Positions 24,903 to 32,712 of a DNA stretch of 64,000 nt are shown here, in pieces. The stretch spans positions 62,001 to 126,000 of the forward strand of contig UQAB01000002.1 in the NCBI GenBank assembly GCA_900538765.1, read 5' to 3'. Numbering within the stretch: position 1 is the first letter of the stretch; each line of letters starts with the position of its first letter. Source of the DNA: an uncultured Azospirillum sp. (lineage in GTDB: Bacteria > Pseudomonadota > Alphaproteobacteria > RF32 > CAG-239). A model generated the notes under the pieces. That model was not told where the DNA came from. It saw only the letters and a program-made list of their open reading frames with translations, and ran no database searches. The position numbers and the translations under genes are program-made.

Positions 24903-25337
24903 TTACCTCTTTGTTACCGCCATATCGTTATAAATCCGGATAATCGCTTCCACATCTTTGGCAAAACGATTGGTCAAATCAAGCATACATTGCGACTTCT
25001 GAACCTCGGTAATCGTTCCCTGTCCTTGAGAAAATGTATAACCGTAGAGAGAACAATACTTGTCGCGATAGTCGACCCATTGCCGCAGCAGCATCTGAAA
25101 ATTTTGGCTGGAAGCCAGAGTTTTGTCATTCCACTGCGTAAAATATTTATTGGACGCAAGAGAATTATACCTGGATTGCAGGCTGCGCATAACCCGAGCC
25201 GTTTCGGCATTGTTGCACTTGGTAATGTCGTTGTCGCCCGGAGCCTGAGCCATACAGTTTTCGTATTCCCCGGCCTGAACGGCGCTTCCGGCCAATATTC
25301 CGGCAGCAAGGATAAAAATACCGGCAGTTTTATTCAT
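24903..25337 (-). CDS. LprI/DUF1311-like secreted protein (paralogue)
   Basis: 144 residues with a signal peptide (about 1-22, ending SAVQAG). It has the same family pattern: DITKCNNAETARVMRSLQSRY, W-DYRDKYCSLYGY and SQCMLDLTNRFAKDV. Four cysteines are spaced as in the downstream paralogue. The chosen ATG has GAGAGG eight bases ahead; the ATG 13 codons earlier would spoil the signal peptide. First gene of the pair. Function as for the paralogue, inferred from family resemblance only. Confidence 0.7.
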   Translation of the reverse strand: MNKTAGIFILAAGILAGSAVQAGEYENCMAQAPGDNDITKCNNAETARVMRSLQSRYNSLASNKYFTQWNDKTLASSQNFQMLLRQWVDYRDKYCSLYGYTFSQGQGTITEVQKSQCMLDLTNRFAKDVEAIIRIYNDMAVTKR

Positions 25338-25416
25338 CTGAACCTCTCTGTTAAAACAAATTATATTTTTAAACATAATTCCTATTAATTAACATTCAAT
25401 TAAATTAAAAATAATC

Positions 25417-25444
25417 TTGTGTTAAGAAATTAACGCTATATACT
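25417..25444 (+). promoter_or_regulatory. Possible promoter of the small lipoprotein gene
   Basis: TTGTGT (25417-25422), a 16-base spacer and TATACT (25439-25444), about 35 bases ahead of the ATG. Confidence 0.4.
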
Positions 25445-25479
25445 GTTTTATCATAAAAGCAAAATGTAGGATTAAAACA

Positions 25480-25803
25480 ATGCATAAACTTCTTTGGGTG
25501 TTTTTGATACTTTTGGTGTTAAGCGCGTGCCATTCTCCGCGTGTCCGCCGCCAGGGAGACGAAAGCTTTATCGGTATGGACGAAGAGGAGCTTGTCACGA
25601 CCATTGGTCCTCCGGACAGTTCTTATGAAATGGGGCGGGAGCGTTTTCTGATATACAACAAAAACGGTTCGCATTATTATAATGGCAGCTATATTCCCAT
25701 GTCGTGCAAAATAACCTTTGTCTTTTATAAGGGCGACTTGGACAACTGGCATTTTGAAGGAAATATGTGCGATGCTTACGCAGAAAGCATCGACCTGCAT
25801 TAA
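25480..25803 (+). CDS. Small lipoprotein, SmpA/OmlA-like fold possible
   Basis: 107 residues. The lipoprotein signal ends LSAC (Cys17). The mature part starts with SFIGMDEEELVTTIGPPDSSYEMG, the pattern of SmpA/OmlA/BamE-type proteins (G-s-e-l---G-P), followed by a strand-rich region with two cysteines. Envelope location is expected; a direct BamE role is not claimed. It stands alone and is followed by a strong terminator. Confidence 0.75.
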   Translation: MHKLLWVFLILLVLSACHSPRVRRQGDESFIGMDEEELVTTIGPPDSSYEMGRERFLIYNKNGSHYYNGSYIPMSCKITFVFYKGDLDNWHFEGNMCDAYAESIDLH

Positions 25804-25844
25804 AATTAAAGGCTCGGACTATTCCGGGCCTTTAATTTTATTTT
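25802..25844 (+). terminator. Rho-independent terminator
   Basis: AAAATTAAAGGCTCGG pairs imperfectly with CCGGGCCTTTAATTTT across a short loop, with a T-run behind it. Confidence 0.8.
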
Positions 25845-25973
25845 CTTGATATTTGCTCTGGCAGATAAGATAGGAACAAGTATAATTAAGCTAACGGCAG
25901 ACACAATCTAAGCAACGCGCTTTTTATGCGCCATCAACCCACAGCAAACTTTCCACGACACCCCGTGGGTGTA

Positions 25974-25999
25974 AAAAAAGCCCGCAATAAGCGGACTTT
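25974..25999 (-). terminator. Terminator downstream of tRNA-Lys
   Basis: On the minus strand AGTCCGC, loop TTATT, GCGGGCT and a run of seven T, starting a few bases after the tRNA CCA. Confidence 0.8.
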
Positions 26000-26003
26000 A
26001 TAA

Positions 26004-26079
26004 TGGTAGGCGCGTGGGGGTTCGAACCCCAGACCCACTGATTAAGAGTCAGTTGCTCTACCAACTGAGCTACGCACCC
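26004..26079 (-). tRNA. tRNA-Lys (anticodon CTT)
   Basis: 76 bases on the minus strand. The acceptor stem GGGTGCG pairs with CGCGCCT by one mismatch or wobble. The D-arm is AGCTCAGTTGGTAGAGC, the anticodon arm has loop CTCTTAA giving anticodon CTT, and the T-arm is GGGGTTCGAACCCC. The 3' CCA is encoded. It has its own promoter and terminator. Confidence 0.95.
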
Positions 26080-26108
26080 GTCAATGGGATATCATTAACA
26101 ACAAGCGC

Positions 26109-26137
26109 AATATACTCTGTGAAATTTTATTTTGCAA
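26109..26137 (-). promoter_or_regulatory. Predicted tRNA-Lys promoter
   Basis: On the minus strand TTGCAA, a 17-base spacer and TATATT, ending about 29 bases before the tRNA. Confidence 0.5.
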
Positions 26138-26167
26138 CACAATTTTTTACTTTTTTGCAAAAAAAAA

Positions 26168-26620
26168 TTAATATTCGATTTTGTCGGGCTTGTTTTTCCA
26201 TTCCTGCATGATATCGACAGCCTCCCGAAGCACAATGCGGTGCAGTTCCAACGGATCATCATCATAAAATACCCGATCGCGGAAACCGATGTTTTCAGCA
26301 TCATAGCGGTCGGCGGCATAATAAATTTCTGCGATATTAGCCCATTTGGCGGCATTCAGACACATCGGGCAGGGCTCACAGGAGGTGTATAAAATGCACC
26401 CGGAAAGATCAAAACTGCCGATATTTTTACAGGCGTTGCGAATAGCCATAACTTCGCCATGCGCCGTCGGATCGTTGTCAAGAGCTACTCGGTTGTGTCC
26501 TTCGCCGATAATTTTTCCGTCTTTGTCTATAATAATACAGCCGAAAGGCGAACTTCCGGAATCAATGGAAGTTTTGCTGAGCTTGACTGCTTTCATAAGG
26601 TTTTCTTTGTGGTTTATCAT
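26168..26620 (-). CDS. Cytidine/guanine deaminase-family enzyme, guanine-deaminase-like
   Basis: 150 residues. The zinc site is complete: AHGEV (His with catalytic Glu, near 54) and SCEPCPMC (two Cys). Around it, DPTAHGEVMAIRNACK, the YTSCEPCPMCL block and the later YYAADRYDAENIGFRD resemble bacterial guanine deaminase GuaD more than TadA. It would convert guanine to xanthine in the cytoplasm. An ATG with GAGG six bases ahead is preferred over one four codons earlier. It stands alone. A tRNA adenosine deaminase role is less likely. Confidence 0.85.
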   Translation of the reverse strand: MINHKENLMKAVKLSKTSIDSGSSPFGCIIIDKDGKIIGEGHNRVALDNDPTAHGEVMAIRNACKNIGSFDLSGCILYTSCEPCPMCLNAAKWANIAEIYYAADRYDAENIGFRDRVFYDDDPLELHRIVLREAVDIMQEWKNKPDKIEY

Positions 26621-26692
26621 ATTTTGCCTCATCTATACTAAACAAACTTTATTAGTATATAAAATAGTTTTTAAGAAAACGTAAAATATACC

Positions 26693-26721
26693 TTGACAAA
26701 AAATATAAAATTTTCTATAAA
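26693..26721 (+). promoter_or_regulatory. Near-consensus sigma70 promoter
   Basis: TTGACA (26693-26698), a 17-base spacer and TATAAA (26716-26721). It is the best promoter match in the window. The nearest gene starts 340 bases further on. Confidence 0.7.
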
Positions 26722-26969
26722 GAAGAGGCTTAAATCTTATTTTGTTCATAACTTTAAATTTAATCTATGACAAACACAACGTTTGTAATTGGATTTGTCA
26801 TTTTTTAAGAGTCCACTTGTGAAAGCCGACTCTTATTTAACTGAAATTTTCCGCAATGCCTGTTTTTTTGACACGCATTGTTCAAAATATCACAAACTGT
26901 TATTGTCTTAAACATAACAGCCGCCGTCTGTAAAGACCGCGATTTTTTATTTTGGTTTATACAATTAAA

Positions 26970-27007
26970 AAAAGAGCTTGTTTGCGAAAATAGGCTCTTT
27001 TGCTTTT
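26970..27007 (+). terminator. Terminator-like hairpin before the HD gene
   Basis: AAAAGAGC and GCTCTTTT pair across a 16-base loop, then GCTTTTT. It lies 54 bases ahead of the HD-domain gene, so it is either the end of a small RNA or an attenuator. Confidence 0.6.
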
Positions 27008-27060
27008 TAAATAAATATTAACCGTGATGACGTATCCCTTAAAACAAAAGGGGAAATTTT

Positions 27061-27915
27061 ATGGCTGATATAGACACATCCAAAGACGAAGAACTGCTTA
27101 AAGAACATTATAGGCGCTGTTACGCCAAAGTATCCGGCAGCGATTTTTACAAACTGTATGCTGATGAAAAAATCCGCCATTCTTTTCAGGTTGTCGGCGC
27201 CGGAAATTACATCATGCACCATGAACAGGTGTTTTCCGATCGGGAAGGGCGCTTTTTGCAAAGTGCCAAACTGGCCTACCTGTTTCATGATATCGGACGT
27301 TTTCAGGAAATTGAACGGCTTTATGCCGAAGAGCCTCATCCGCGCCGCCACGACCACTCTCTGTACAGTTATGAAATTCTGAAAAGTATTCCCGAGTATG
27401 CCTGCCCGGAAATTTTACTGCCGGTCAAACATCATGGACATATGATAGAAGACCTTTATAATGATGCGGAATTTACCGCCATAACCGATGAAAAACTGAA
27501 AAACGATATTCTCAAAATCGCCTTTCTGGTACGTGATGCCGATAAAATTGCCAATTTTTACCTGATGAAAACGGCGCAAAAGGCTTCCGATAATGTTTTT
27601 GAACATCTGTTTCTGTCAAAAACCGCGCCCGGCGGGCTGGCCCCGGTTATGGCGGAAGACTTTCTGGCCGGAAGAATGCCCAAACGCAGCGACATAAAAA
27701 CGTCGGAAGACTGGATTTTGAGCTATATTTCCTGGATTTATGACTTGAATTACAAGGCGTCCTTTGATTTTTGCCGCCTGACCGGCTGCTTTGACAACCT
27801 GCTGTCTACACTGGATAAATATAATCGGGACAAGGGCTTGCAACAACGGATTTCAGAAACTATTTCAAATTATATCAAACATCGTTATCAACAATTTAAG
27901 GAAGAACAATCATGA
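27061..27915 (+). CDS. HD-domain phosphohydrolase
   Basis: 284 residues, cytoplasmic. HD metal ligands are visible: RHSFQVVGAGNYIMHH, LAYLFHDIGRFQE (HD), HPRRHDHSLYS, VKHHGH and LVRDADKIANF (the closing Asp). The full HxxxHD...H...H...D order suits an active phosphohydrolase, with nucleotides or phosphate esters as likely substrates. AGGGGA lies ahead of the ATG. The last four bases overlap the start of the AsmA-like gene, so the two are coupled. The specific substrate is unknown. Confidence 0.82.
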   Translation: MADIDTSKDEELLKEHYRRCYAKVSGSDFYKLYADEKIRHSFQVVGAGNYIMHHEQVFSDREGRFLQSAKLAYLFHDIGRFQEIERLYAEEPHPRRHDHSLYSYEILKSIPEYACPEILLPVKHHGHMIEDLYNDAEFTAITDEKLKNDILKIAFLVRDADKIANFYLMKTAQKASDNVFEHLFLSKTAPGGLAPVMAEDFLAGRMPKRSDIKTSEDWILSYISWIYDLNYKASFDFCRLTGCFDNLLSTLDKYNRDKGLQQRISETISNYIKHRYQQFKEEQS

Positions 27916-28691
27916 AAAAACGCTATTTTCTGCTGGGCCTGGTTGCCGTTGCTGCCGGTGCCTATTACTTTACGCCTTCTGTCAGCAGTATCGTTTCCAA
28001 ACTGGTGCACAAATATGGCAGCGAAGTCACCGGAACCGATGTCACGCTTAAGGGCTTGGATTTTTCACTGACTAAGGGCGAAGCCCTTATTGATAAAATC
28101 ACCGTTGCCAATCCGACCAACTACAAAACGCCGAACATCTTTGACTTGAACAAAATTCAGGTCAAAGTCGATTTGAAAAGCCTGACAAGCAACACGATTG
28201 TTATCGAGTCGATTGTAGTAGATAAGCCTGAAATCACTTATGAAATGCTTTCCCTGACCCAAAATAATATCAAAGAAATTCAAAATAATGTTGAAAATTA
28301 TCTCAAGAAGTCAGCCAAAGAAGAGCCTAAAGCCGAACAAGCCAAACCTCAGGAAGCTAAGGCTGCTTCTGATGAGGAAAAAGCCGGAAGCAAAAAGGTT
28401 GTCATCAAAAAACTGACCATTAGCAATGCCAAATTGTCAGCCGCAGCCATGGGGCAGGAAGTCGCCGTTACGTTGCCGATGATTGAAATGAAGAATATCG
28501 GCGAAGGCTCCGAGAAAAAGAGCATTCCGCAGGTTATTGCCATGGTTATCAACAAAATCCTGACCGTCGCTTCTCAGACCGTTGTTAACAGCAAGTTAAG
28601 CAATTTAGAAAATGTTGCCAAAGAAAACCTCAAGGGAGTTGTCGGTAATGTAAAAGACCGCGTCAAGGAACTGGGGATTTTTGGCAAATAA
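27912..28691 (+). CDS. AsmA-like / DUF748-type envelope protein
   Basis: 259 residues. One N-terminal hydrophobic segment (about 5-25, YFLLGLVAVAAGAYYF) anchors it in the inner membrane. The first periplasmic part (30-135) contains TDVTLKGLDFSLTKGEALIDKITVANP, FDLNKIQVKVDLKSL and VVDKPEITYEM, the repeated strand pattern of AsmA/DUF748 proteins. A Lys/Glu/Ala-rich linker (about 135-160) precedes a second part with KKLTISNAKL and a helical tail. This superfamily is linked to lipid transport and outer membrane assembly; the role here is inferred. It overlaps the HD gene by four bases and is followed by a bidirectional terminator. Confidence 0.7.
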   Translation: MKKRYFLLGLVAVAAGAYYFTPSVSSIVSKLVHKYGSEVTGTDVTLKGLDFSLTKGEALIDKITVANPTNYKTPNIFDLNKIQVKVDLKSLTSNTIVIESIVVDKPEITYEMLSLTQNNIKEIQNNVENYLKKSAKEEPKAEQAKPQEAKAASDEEKAGSKKVVIKKLTISNAKLSAAAMGQEVAVTLPMIEMKNIGEGSEKKSIPQVIAMVINKILTVASQTVVNSKLSNLENVAKENLKGVVGNVKDRVKELGIFGK

Positions 28692-28710
28692 GCCGGCTGC
28701 CCAATTAAAT

Positions 28711-28748
28711 AAAAAAAACTCTGAACTGATGTTCAGAGTTTTTTTTAT
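28711..28748. terminator. Bidirectional Rho-independent terminator
   Basis: AAAACTCTGAAC, loop TGAT, GTTCAGAGTTTT, with A and T runs on both sides. Confidence 0.9.
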
Positions 28749-30359
28749 TTAACGCAGTTTGTCTTTAATGACACCGGGTGTCAGCAGTTGTGGCAGAACC
28801 TGCATTTTTTCGCCGTCATAATAAACATAAAGCGGAATACTGCTGCGTCCGTAATATTCGAGCGCTTGCGTAATCTCGGCATCCCGGTTGGTCCAGTCGG
28901 CCTTGAACAGCAGAATATTTTTCTCACGGACAATCTCTGCAAATTCGGCGGTATCCAAAGCTGCTTTTTCGTTAGCCAGACAAATCAGACACCATTTGGC
29001 CGTAAAATCAATAAAGACTTTCTGCCCGTTATTGACCGCCTCAGACACTTTTCCTGCATCATAAGCATGCCAGACAGCACCGTATTCATTAACCGCCGGA
29101 CGAGCCGCGAGCTGACTGTACAATACCCACCCCAGCCAAACGCAAGTCAAAAAAACGGGAATAACAAAAATCCGTTTCAGCGTCACCATCCATTTTCCCG
29201 GTTTAGGCAGTATTCCGGCCAAAAGTTTTGGGAAAAAGCCCAGGATTAAAAACGGAAAAGCATACCCCAGCCCAAGAGTTAGAAAAATCGGATAATAGTA
29301 ATAAACAGGCCGGGTCAGGGCATAGCCAATAGCAATTCCCATAAACGGTGCCGTGCAGGGTGTGGCAATCACCACCGAAAAGACGCCGGTCAGAAAAGAA
29401 CTGAACCTGCGCGCTTTGACTGACAGCCGCACCATTGGGTCGGTAAACGGATTGTTGACCTTTATCAAATCAAGAAACATAAATAAAATGACAACAAATA
29501 TCCCGAGCAACACCGCGACAAAAAGCGGAGATTGCAGCTGAAACCCCCAACCAGCTTTTTCTCCGCTCTGCCGCAGCCAGGCCAGTACAAATGCCGTCAA
29601 AAGGAAAGAGAGCAAAACGCCGGCCGTGTAGAGCAGGGCGTCAGCACGGGCTTTGCGGCTCCGCTTGGCGCCTTTGACCAAAGCAATGGCCTTAAGCGAC
29701 AGAACCGGAAAAATGCACGGCATCAGATTAAGGATAATGCCACCGGCAAACGCCAGAAGCAAGACAAACAAAAAGGCCGGTTCGTCTGCCAGTTCGGGAA
29801 TTTTATCCTCCGTCAGCAGAAAAGTCTTTTCCGCCGCACGCAAACTGTCATACCAAGCCTTGTCAGGCGACAGATGCTTTTCCGTAACCGGTAGGGTAAA
29901 ATTAAACCTGCGGCTTTCCGGACGACATTCTTCCGCACAGGCCTGCCAGGAAATCTGCACGCTGAACGCCGCTTTGCCCGCAGCGTTTTCCGGCGGCGTA
30001 ATCCTGGCCAGGTAATAAGCCTTGCCTTCATAAACATATTGGACAAGCCCGTCATTATTAAATTCCCGAGCTTGACTCCAGCGGCCTTCCTCCAGTTTGT
30101 AACCGGCAGGCAGCGTCCAGTCTATATTGGTCGGCAGGCCTATATCTCCGCCCGCCGGAGATAAAATATGCCAGCCCCTGTCAATGTCAAATTCCGCCAA
30201 AACCAGAATATCCTGCCTGGCGTTGATTCGGTCGGTGTTTGTCTGTAAGCGCACCGTAACGGCCGGTGTCTCTTGCGCCAAAGACAAAGCCGCCGCTTCC
30301 GCCGTATAAAAAAAGACGGCGGACAGCAACAGGCAGAAATATTCAAACAGGCGGCGCAT
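28749..30359 (-). CDS. Thiol:disulfide interchange protein, DsbD/ScsB-like
   Basis: 536 residues, shorter than the ScsB type but full for DsbD. Order: signal peptide (about 1-22), an N-terminal periplasmic domain with a Cys pair ACAEEC (near 140), a membrane domain of about eight helices with the redox cysteines in LMPCIFPV and ATPCTAPF, and a C-terminal thioredoxin-like domain with WCLIC (near 455). It passes electrons from cytoplasmic thioredoxin to periplasmic disulfide partners. It starts three bases after the phosphatidyltransferase stop. It may serve the cysteine-rich secreted proteins encoded in this window. No key cysteine is missing. Confidence 0.9.
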   Translation of the reverse strand: MRRLFEYFCLLLSAVFFYTAEAAALSLAQETPAVTVRLQTNTDRINARQDILVLAEFDIDRGWHILSPAGGDIGLPTNIDWTLPAGYKLEEGRWSQAREFNNDGLVQYVYEGKAYYLARITPPENAAGKAAFSVQISWQACAEECRPESRRFNFTLPVTEKHLSPDKAWYDSLRAAEKTFLLTEDKIPELADEPAFLFVLLLAFAGGIILNLMPCIFPVLSLKAIALVKGAKRSRKARADALLYTAGVLLSFLLTAFVLAWLRQSGEKAGWGFQLQSPLFVAVLLGIFVVILFMFLDLIKVNNPFTDPMVRLSVKARRFSSFLTGVFSVVIATPCTAPFMGIAIGYALTRPVYYYYPIFLTLGLGYAFPFLILGFFPKLLAGILPKPGKWMVTLKRIFVIPVFLTCVWLGWVLYSQLAARPAVNEYGAVWHAYDAGKVSEAVNNGQKVFIDFTAKWCLICLANEKAALDTAEFAEIVREKNILLFKADWTNRDAEITQALEYYGRSSIPLYVYYDGEKMQVLPQLLTPGVIKDKLR

Positions 30360-30362
30360 CGC

Positions 30363-31046
30363 TTATTTTTCGGCAATGACAAAGTTATAATAAGCAGCGG
30401 CAACAATGCTCAGCGCTTTGACCAGACACAAAATGCCGACGACAATGGCAATTTCCATAAACCAGAACGGCATCAGGCACATAACGGCGATAGCGGCAAA
30501 GACCTCAACTCCTTGAGCAAAACCGCCGAGATAAAACGGTGACTTGTCAAAAACAAGCGCTTTTTCGCTGTGGCGGCGGTAAGCGATAACGGCATAAGCC
30601 AGCATGGCGCAGGACGATGCCGTAAACGCAAACAGTAAAAATGCGGCGGCAACGGCATTTTGCGCCGGATAAGCCAGAGCAAAGCCGAAGATGACGCCGG
30701 CATAAAAAATATAGTCCAAGGCCGCGTCAAGGAAAATGCCGAACTCCGTTACTTTATTATAACGGGCAACCGCGCCGTCCAGCATATCGAAAAAGCGGTT
30801 GAACGCAATACACAGCAAAGCCCAGCCATACATGTTCAACGCCAGAAAATTGACGGCAGAAATGCCGATGATAAAGCCAAAAATGGAAACGGCATTGGCG
30901 CTCAGTCCGGTCTTTGCGACATATTTTCCCGTAAAATCAACGGCTTTTCGGATGTTGCCGCGCCATTTTTCACAGGTTTTGTTCATATTTTGCAGAGATT
31001 GCTTGATTTTATGAACGGCTGGTTTATTCTTTTGGTTATCAGACAT
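30363..31046 (-). CDS. CDP-alcohol phosphatidyltransferase family protein
   Basis: 227 residues with six or so hydrophobic helices. The family signature DGxxAR...G...D...D is intact in DMLDGAVARYNKVTEFGIFLDAALD (about 87-111). Such inner-membrane enzymes join a CDP-diacylglycerol or CDP-alcohol to a phospholipid precursor; the substrate here (phosphatidylglycerophosphate, inositol- or choline-type) cannot be read. The N-terminal 35 residues are hydrophilic. GAGAGG precedes the ATG. It is co-transcribed with the DsbD-like gene, a pairing without an obvious functional link. Confidence 0.88.
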   Translation of the reverse strand: MSDNQKNKPAVHKIKQSLQNMNKTCEKWRGNIRKAVDFTGKYVAKTGLSANAVSIFGFIIGISAVNFLALNMYGWALLCIAFNRFFDMLDGAVARYNKVTEFGIFLDAALDYIFYAGVIFGFALAYPAQNAVAAAFLLFAFTASSCAMLAYAVIAYRRHSEKALVFDKSPFYLGGFAQGVEVFAAIAVMCLMPFWFMEIAIVVGILCLVKALSIVAAAYYNFVIAEK

Positions 31047-31159
31047 AGTGAATACCTCTCTGTTACATCTTTTGCTTTTCCGTCAGGTTAAAACATATTT
31101 TATTTAAAGTAAAAGCAAGTTGATGAGTTATTAAACATAAAAATGGGGTTTAGATAAAT

Positions 31160-32224
31160 ATGAGAAAGTTAAAATTTTTTTCAATGAAATCTCTGCGTTT
31201 TTTTACCGTTGCGCTGCTTCTGGCGTTTGCCGCCTATTATGCCTTGGAACATTCTTACCGCGCATATCCCGTTTTTACCGGCAAAACCATGGGGACTTAT
31301 TATATGGTCAAAATCAATGCGCCGCGTGTTTCACGAAAAGTGCACCGCGATATCGTAAAGGTTTTGAAAAAAGTCAACCGTCAGATGTCAGTGTTTGATA
31401 AGAATTCCGAAATCAGTAAGATTAATGCCGCGCCGGCTGGAGAGTGGATAAAACTCTCCCCGGAAATGTCAGAGCTGTTCAAAACCGCTGACCGTATTTA
31501 TAAGGAGAGCAACGGCAGCTTTGACCCAACTGTTGGCAAACTGGTCGACCTTTGGGGATTTGGCCCCGAACAGCGGCGCCGGGAACCCTCGGCGGAAGAA
31601 ATTGCCGCCGTCTTGCCCTCTGTCGGCTTTGACAAATTGGAATTTACCGATGATTACACGTTGCTGCGCAAAAAAGCCGGTGATATAACCATCAACCTCT
31701 CAGCCATAGCCAAAGGTTACGGCGTTGACCGGGTGGCTAAATTGTTAAAAAGCATGAATTTCAACGATTTTGTCGTTGATTTGGGTGGCGAAGTCAGAGC
31801 TTCCGGTAACAGGGTCGGCGAAACCTCGGGCGGCTGGAGAGTCGGTGTACAGGAACCGGATGACAGCGGCCGTAATGCCGAAATTTTGCAGTTGGTTGAC
31901 CTTTCGGCCGCCACTTCAGGAGATTATCGCAATTACCGGGAAGACGGCGACGGTCACCGCTATGCCCATACCATTTCTGCCACAACCGGCAAGCCGGTTG
32001 AAAACAATCTGGCTTCGGTAACTGTCCTGACCGAAAACTGTATTGACGCCGATGCCTATGCTACCGCCGTCATGGCCATGGGGCCGGAGCAGGGGCTGGC
32101 TTTCGCCAAAAAGCTGAAACTGCCGCTCATCATGCTCATCCGCAATGACAAAGGCGACGTTGATACGCTGACCAGCCCGGCTTTCAAAAAATATATGAAA
32201 GTTTTGGCAAATGGAAAGCGTTAG
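31160..32224 (+). CDS. apbE: FAD:protein FMN transferase ApbE
   Basis: 354 residues. ApbE attaches FMN to threonines of RnfD and RnfG. An N-terminal hydrophobic segment (about 12-28) is a signal or anchor, with no lipobox Cys. Motifs: GKTMGTYYMVK near 42, KLVDLWGFGP, INLSAIAKGYGVDRVAKLL, the VDLGGEVRASG strand, and the DYRNYREDGDGHRYAHTISATTGKPV block with the HTISATTG motif. It overlaps rseC by 14 bases and heads the Rnf cluster, which supports a dedicated flavinylation role. A second in-frame ATG eight codons on would still give an intact signal segment. Confidence 0.93.
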   Translation: MRKLKFFSMKSLRFFTVALLLAFAAYYALEHSYRAYPVFTGKTMGTYYMVKINAPRVSRKVHRDIVKVLKKVNRQMSVFDKNSEISKINAAPAGEWIKLSPEMSELFKTADRIYKESNGSFDPTVGKLVDLWGFGPEQRRREPSAEEIAAVLPSVGFDKLEFTDDYTLLRKKAGDITINLSAIAKGYGVDRVAKLLKSMNFNDFVVDLGGEVRASGNRVGETSGGWRVGVQEPDDSGRNAEILQLVDLSAATSGDYRNYREDGDGHRYAHTISATTGKPVENNLASVTVLTENCIDADAYATAVMAMGPEQGLAFAKKLKLPLIMLIRNDKGDVDTLTSPAFKKYMKVLANGKR

Positions 32225-32630
32225 CCGCGAAGCAGAGGTTATTGCTGCCGGAGATAACAGTGTGACCGTGCGCTACTTTTGTCCGGACGCCTGCGGACAT
32301 TGCCCGATAAAGGAAAAATGCCTGTCACAGCCGGGAATGAACCGGGAGGCACAAATATCCCTGCCGCCGGGAAAGCATTTTGCCGTCGGCGACCGGGTCA
32401 CAATCAGCGCTCCCGCCTCTGCCGGCTGGCTGGCAGTCTTTTTGGCCTATATTTTGCCGTTACTTCTGTTTCTGGCAATCTTGCTTTCCGCCGCACTTCT
32501 GCGTACGGATGAAACATTTGCCGCTTTGTCCGCGCTTGCCGTTCTGCCGTCTTATTATGGGGTATTGTGGCTGTACCGGAAACGAATGAGCCCTCTCTTA
32601 GGGTTGAAAATCCATAAAATTGGGGAGTAA
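32211..32630 (+). CDS. rseC: RseC/MucC-family protein with Fe-S cysteine motif
   Basis: 139 residues. The N-terminal cytoplasmic part has CPDACGHCPIKEKC (about 23-36), a four-cysteine motif like that in RseC, and two membrane helices follow (GWLAVFLAYILPLLLFLAI, about 73-92, and LSALAVLPSYYGVLWLY). RseC homologues are linked to SoxR reduction together with Rnf/Rsx and to sigmaE control. Here it sits between apbE and rnfB, overlapping apbE, consistent with service to the Rnf complex. Confidence 0.88.
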   Translation: MESVSREAEVIAAGDNSVTVRYFCPDACGHCPIKEKCLSQPGMNREAQISLPPGKHFAVGDRVTISAPASAGWLAVFLAYILPLLLFLAILLSAALLRTDETFAALSALAVLPSYYGVLWLYRKRMSPLLGLKIHKIGE

Positions 32631-32688
32631 ACTCAAAATTTTCTTGGTAAATCTGATTTATATGCTAGCTTATTTTTGAGTTTTTTTC
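32631..32688 (+). terminator. Weak terminator-like hairpin before rnfB
   Basis: ACTCAAAA pairs with TTTTGAGT across a loop of about 30 bases, then seven T. It may attenuate transcription between rseC and rnfB or be unused. Confidence 0.3.
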
Positions 32689-32712
32689 ATGATTTTGCAT
32701 TAAGGAGCGGAA

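Larger units (their letters stand above)
26621..27060. other. Gene-free stretch with a near-consensus promoter and four hairpins
   Basis: 440 bases. The promoter at 26693-26721 would start a plus-strand RNA near 26728. Behind it lie four hairpins: ATGACAAA/TTTGTCAT (26767-26801) then six T, AAGAGTC/GACTCTT (26807-26834), GCCGTCT/AGACCGC with one mismatch (26923-26940) then six T, and AAAAGAGC/GCTCTTTT (26970-27001) then five T. It may be a small RNA gene, an attenuated leader of the HD gene, or both. A 13-codon frame at 26767-26808 lacks a ribosome binding site. Confidence 0.5.

Noticed and set aside
26767..26808. 13-codon leader-peptide-like frame inside the first hairpin behind the strong promoter
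   Set aside because: No ribosome binding site and no run of a regulatory codon; the hairpin explains the sequence better.
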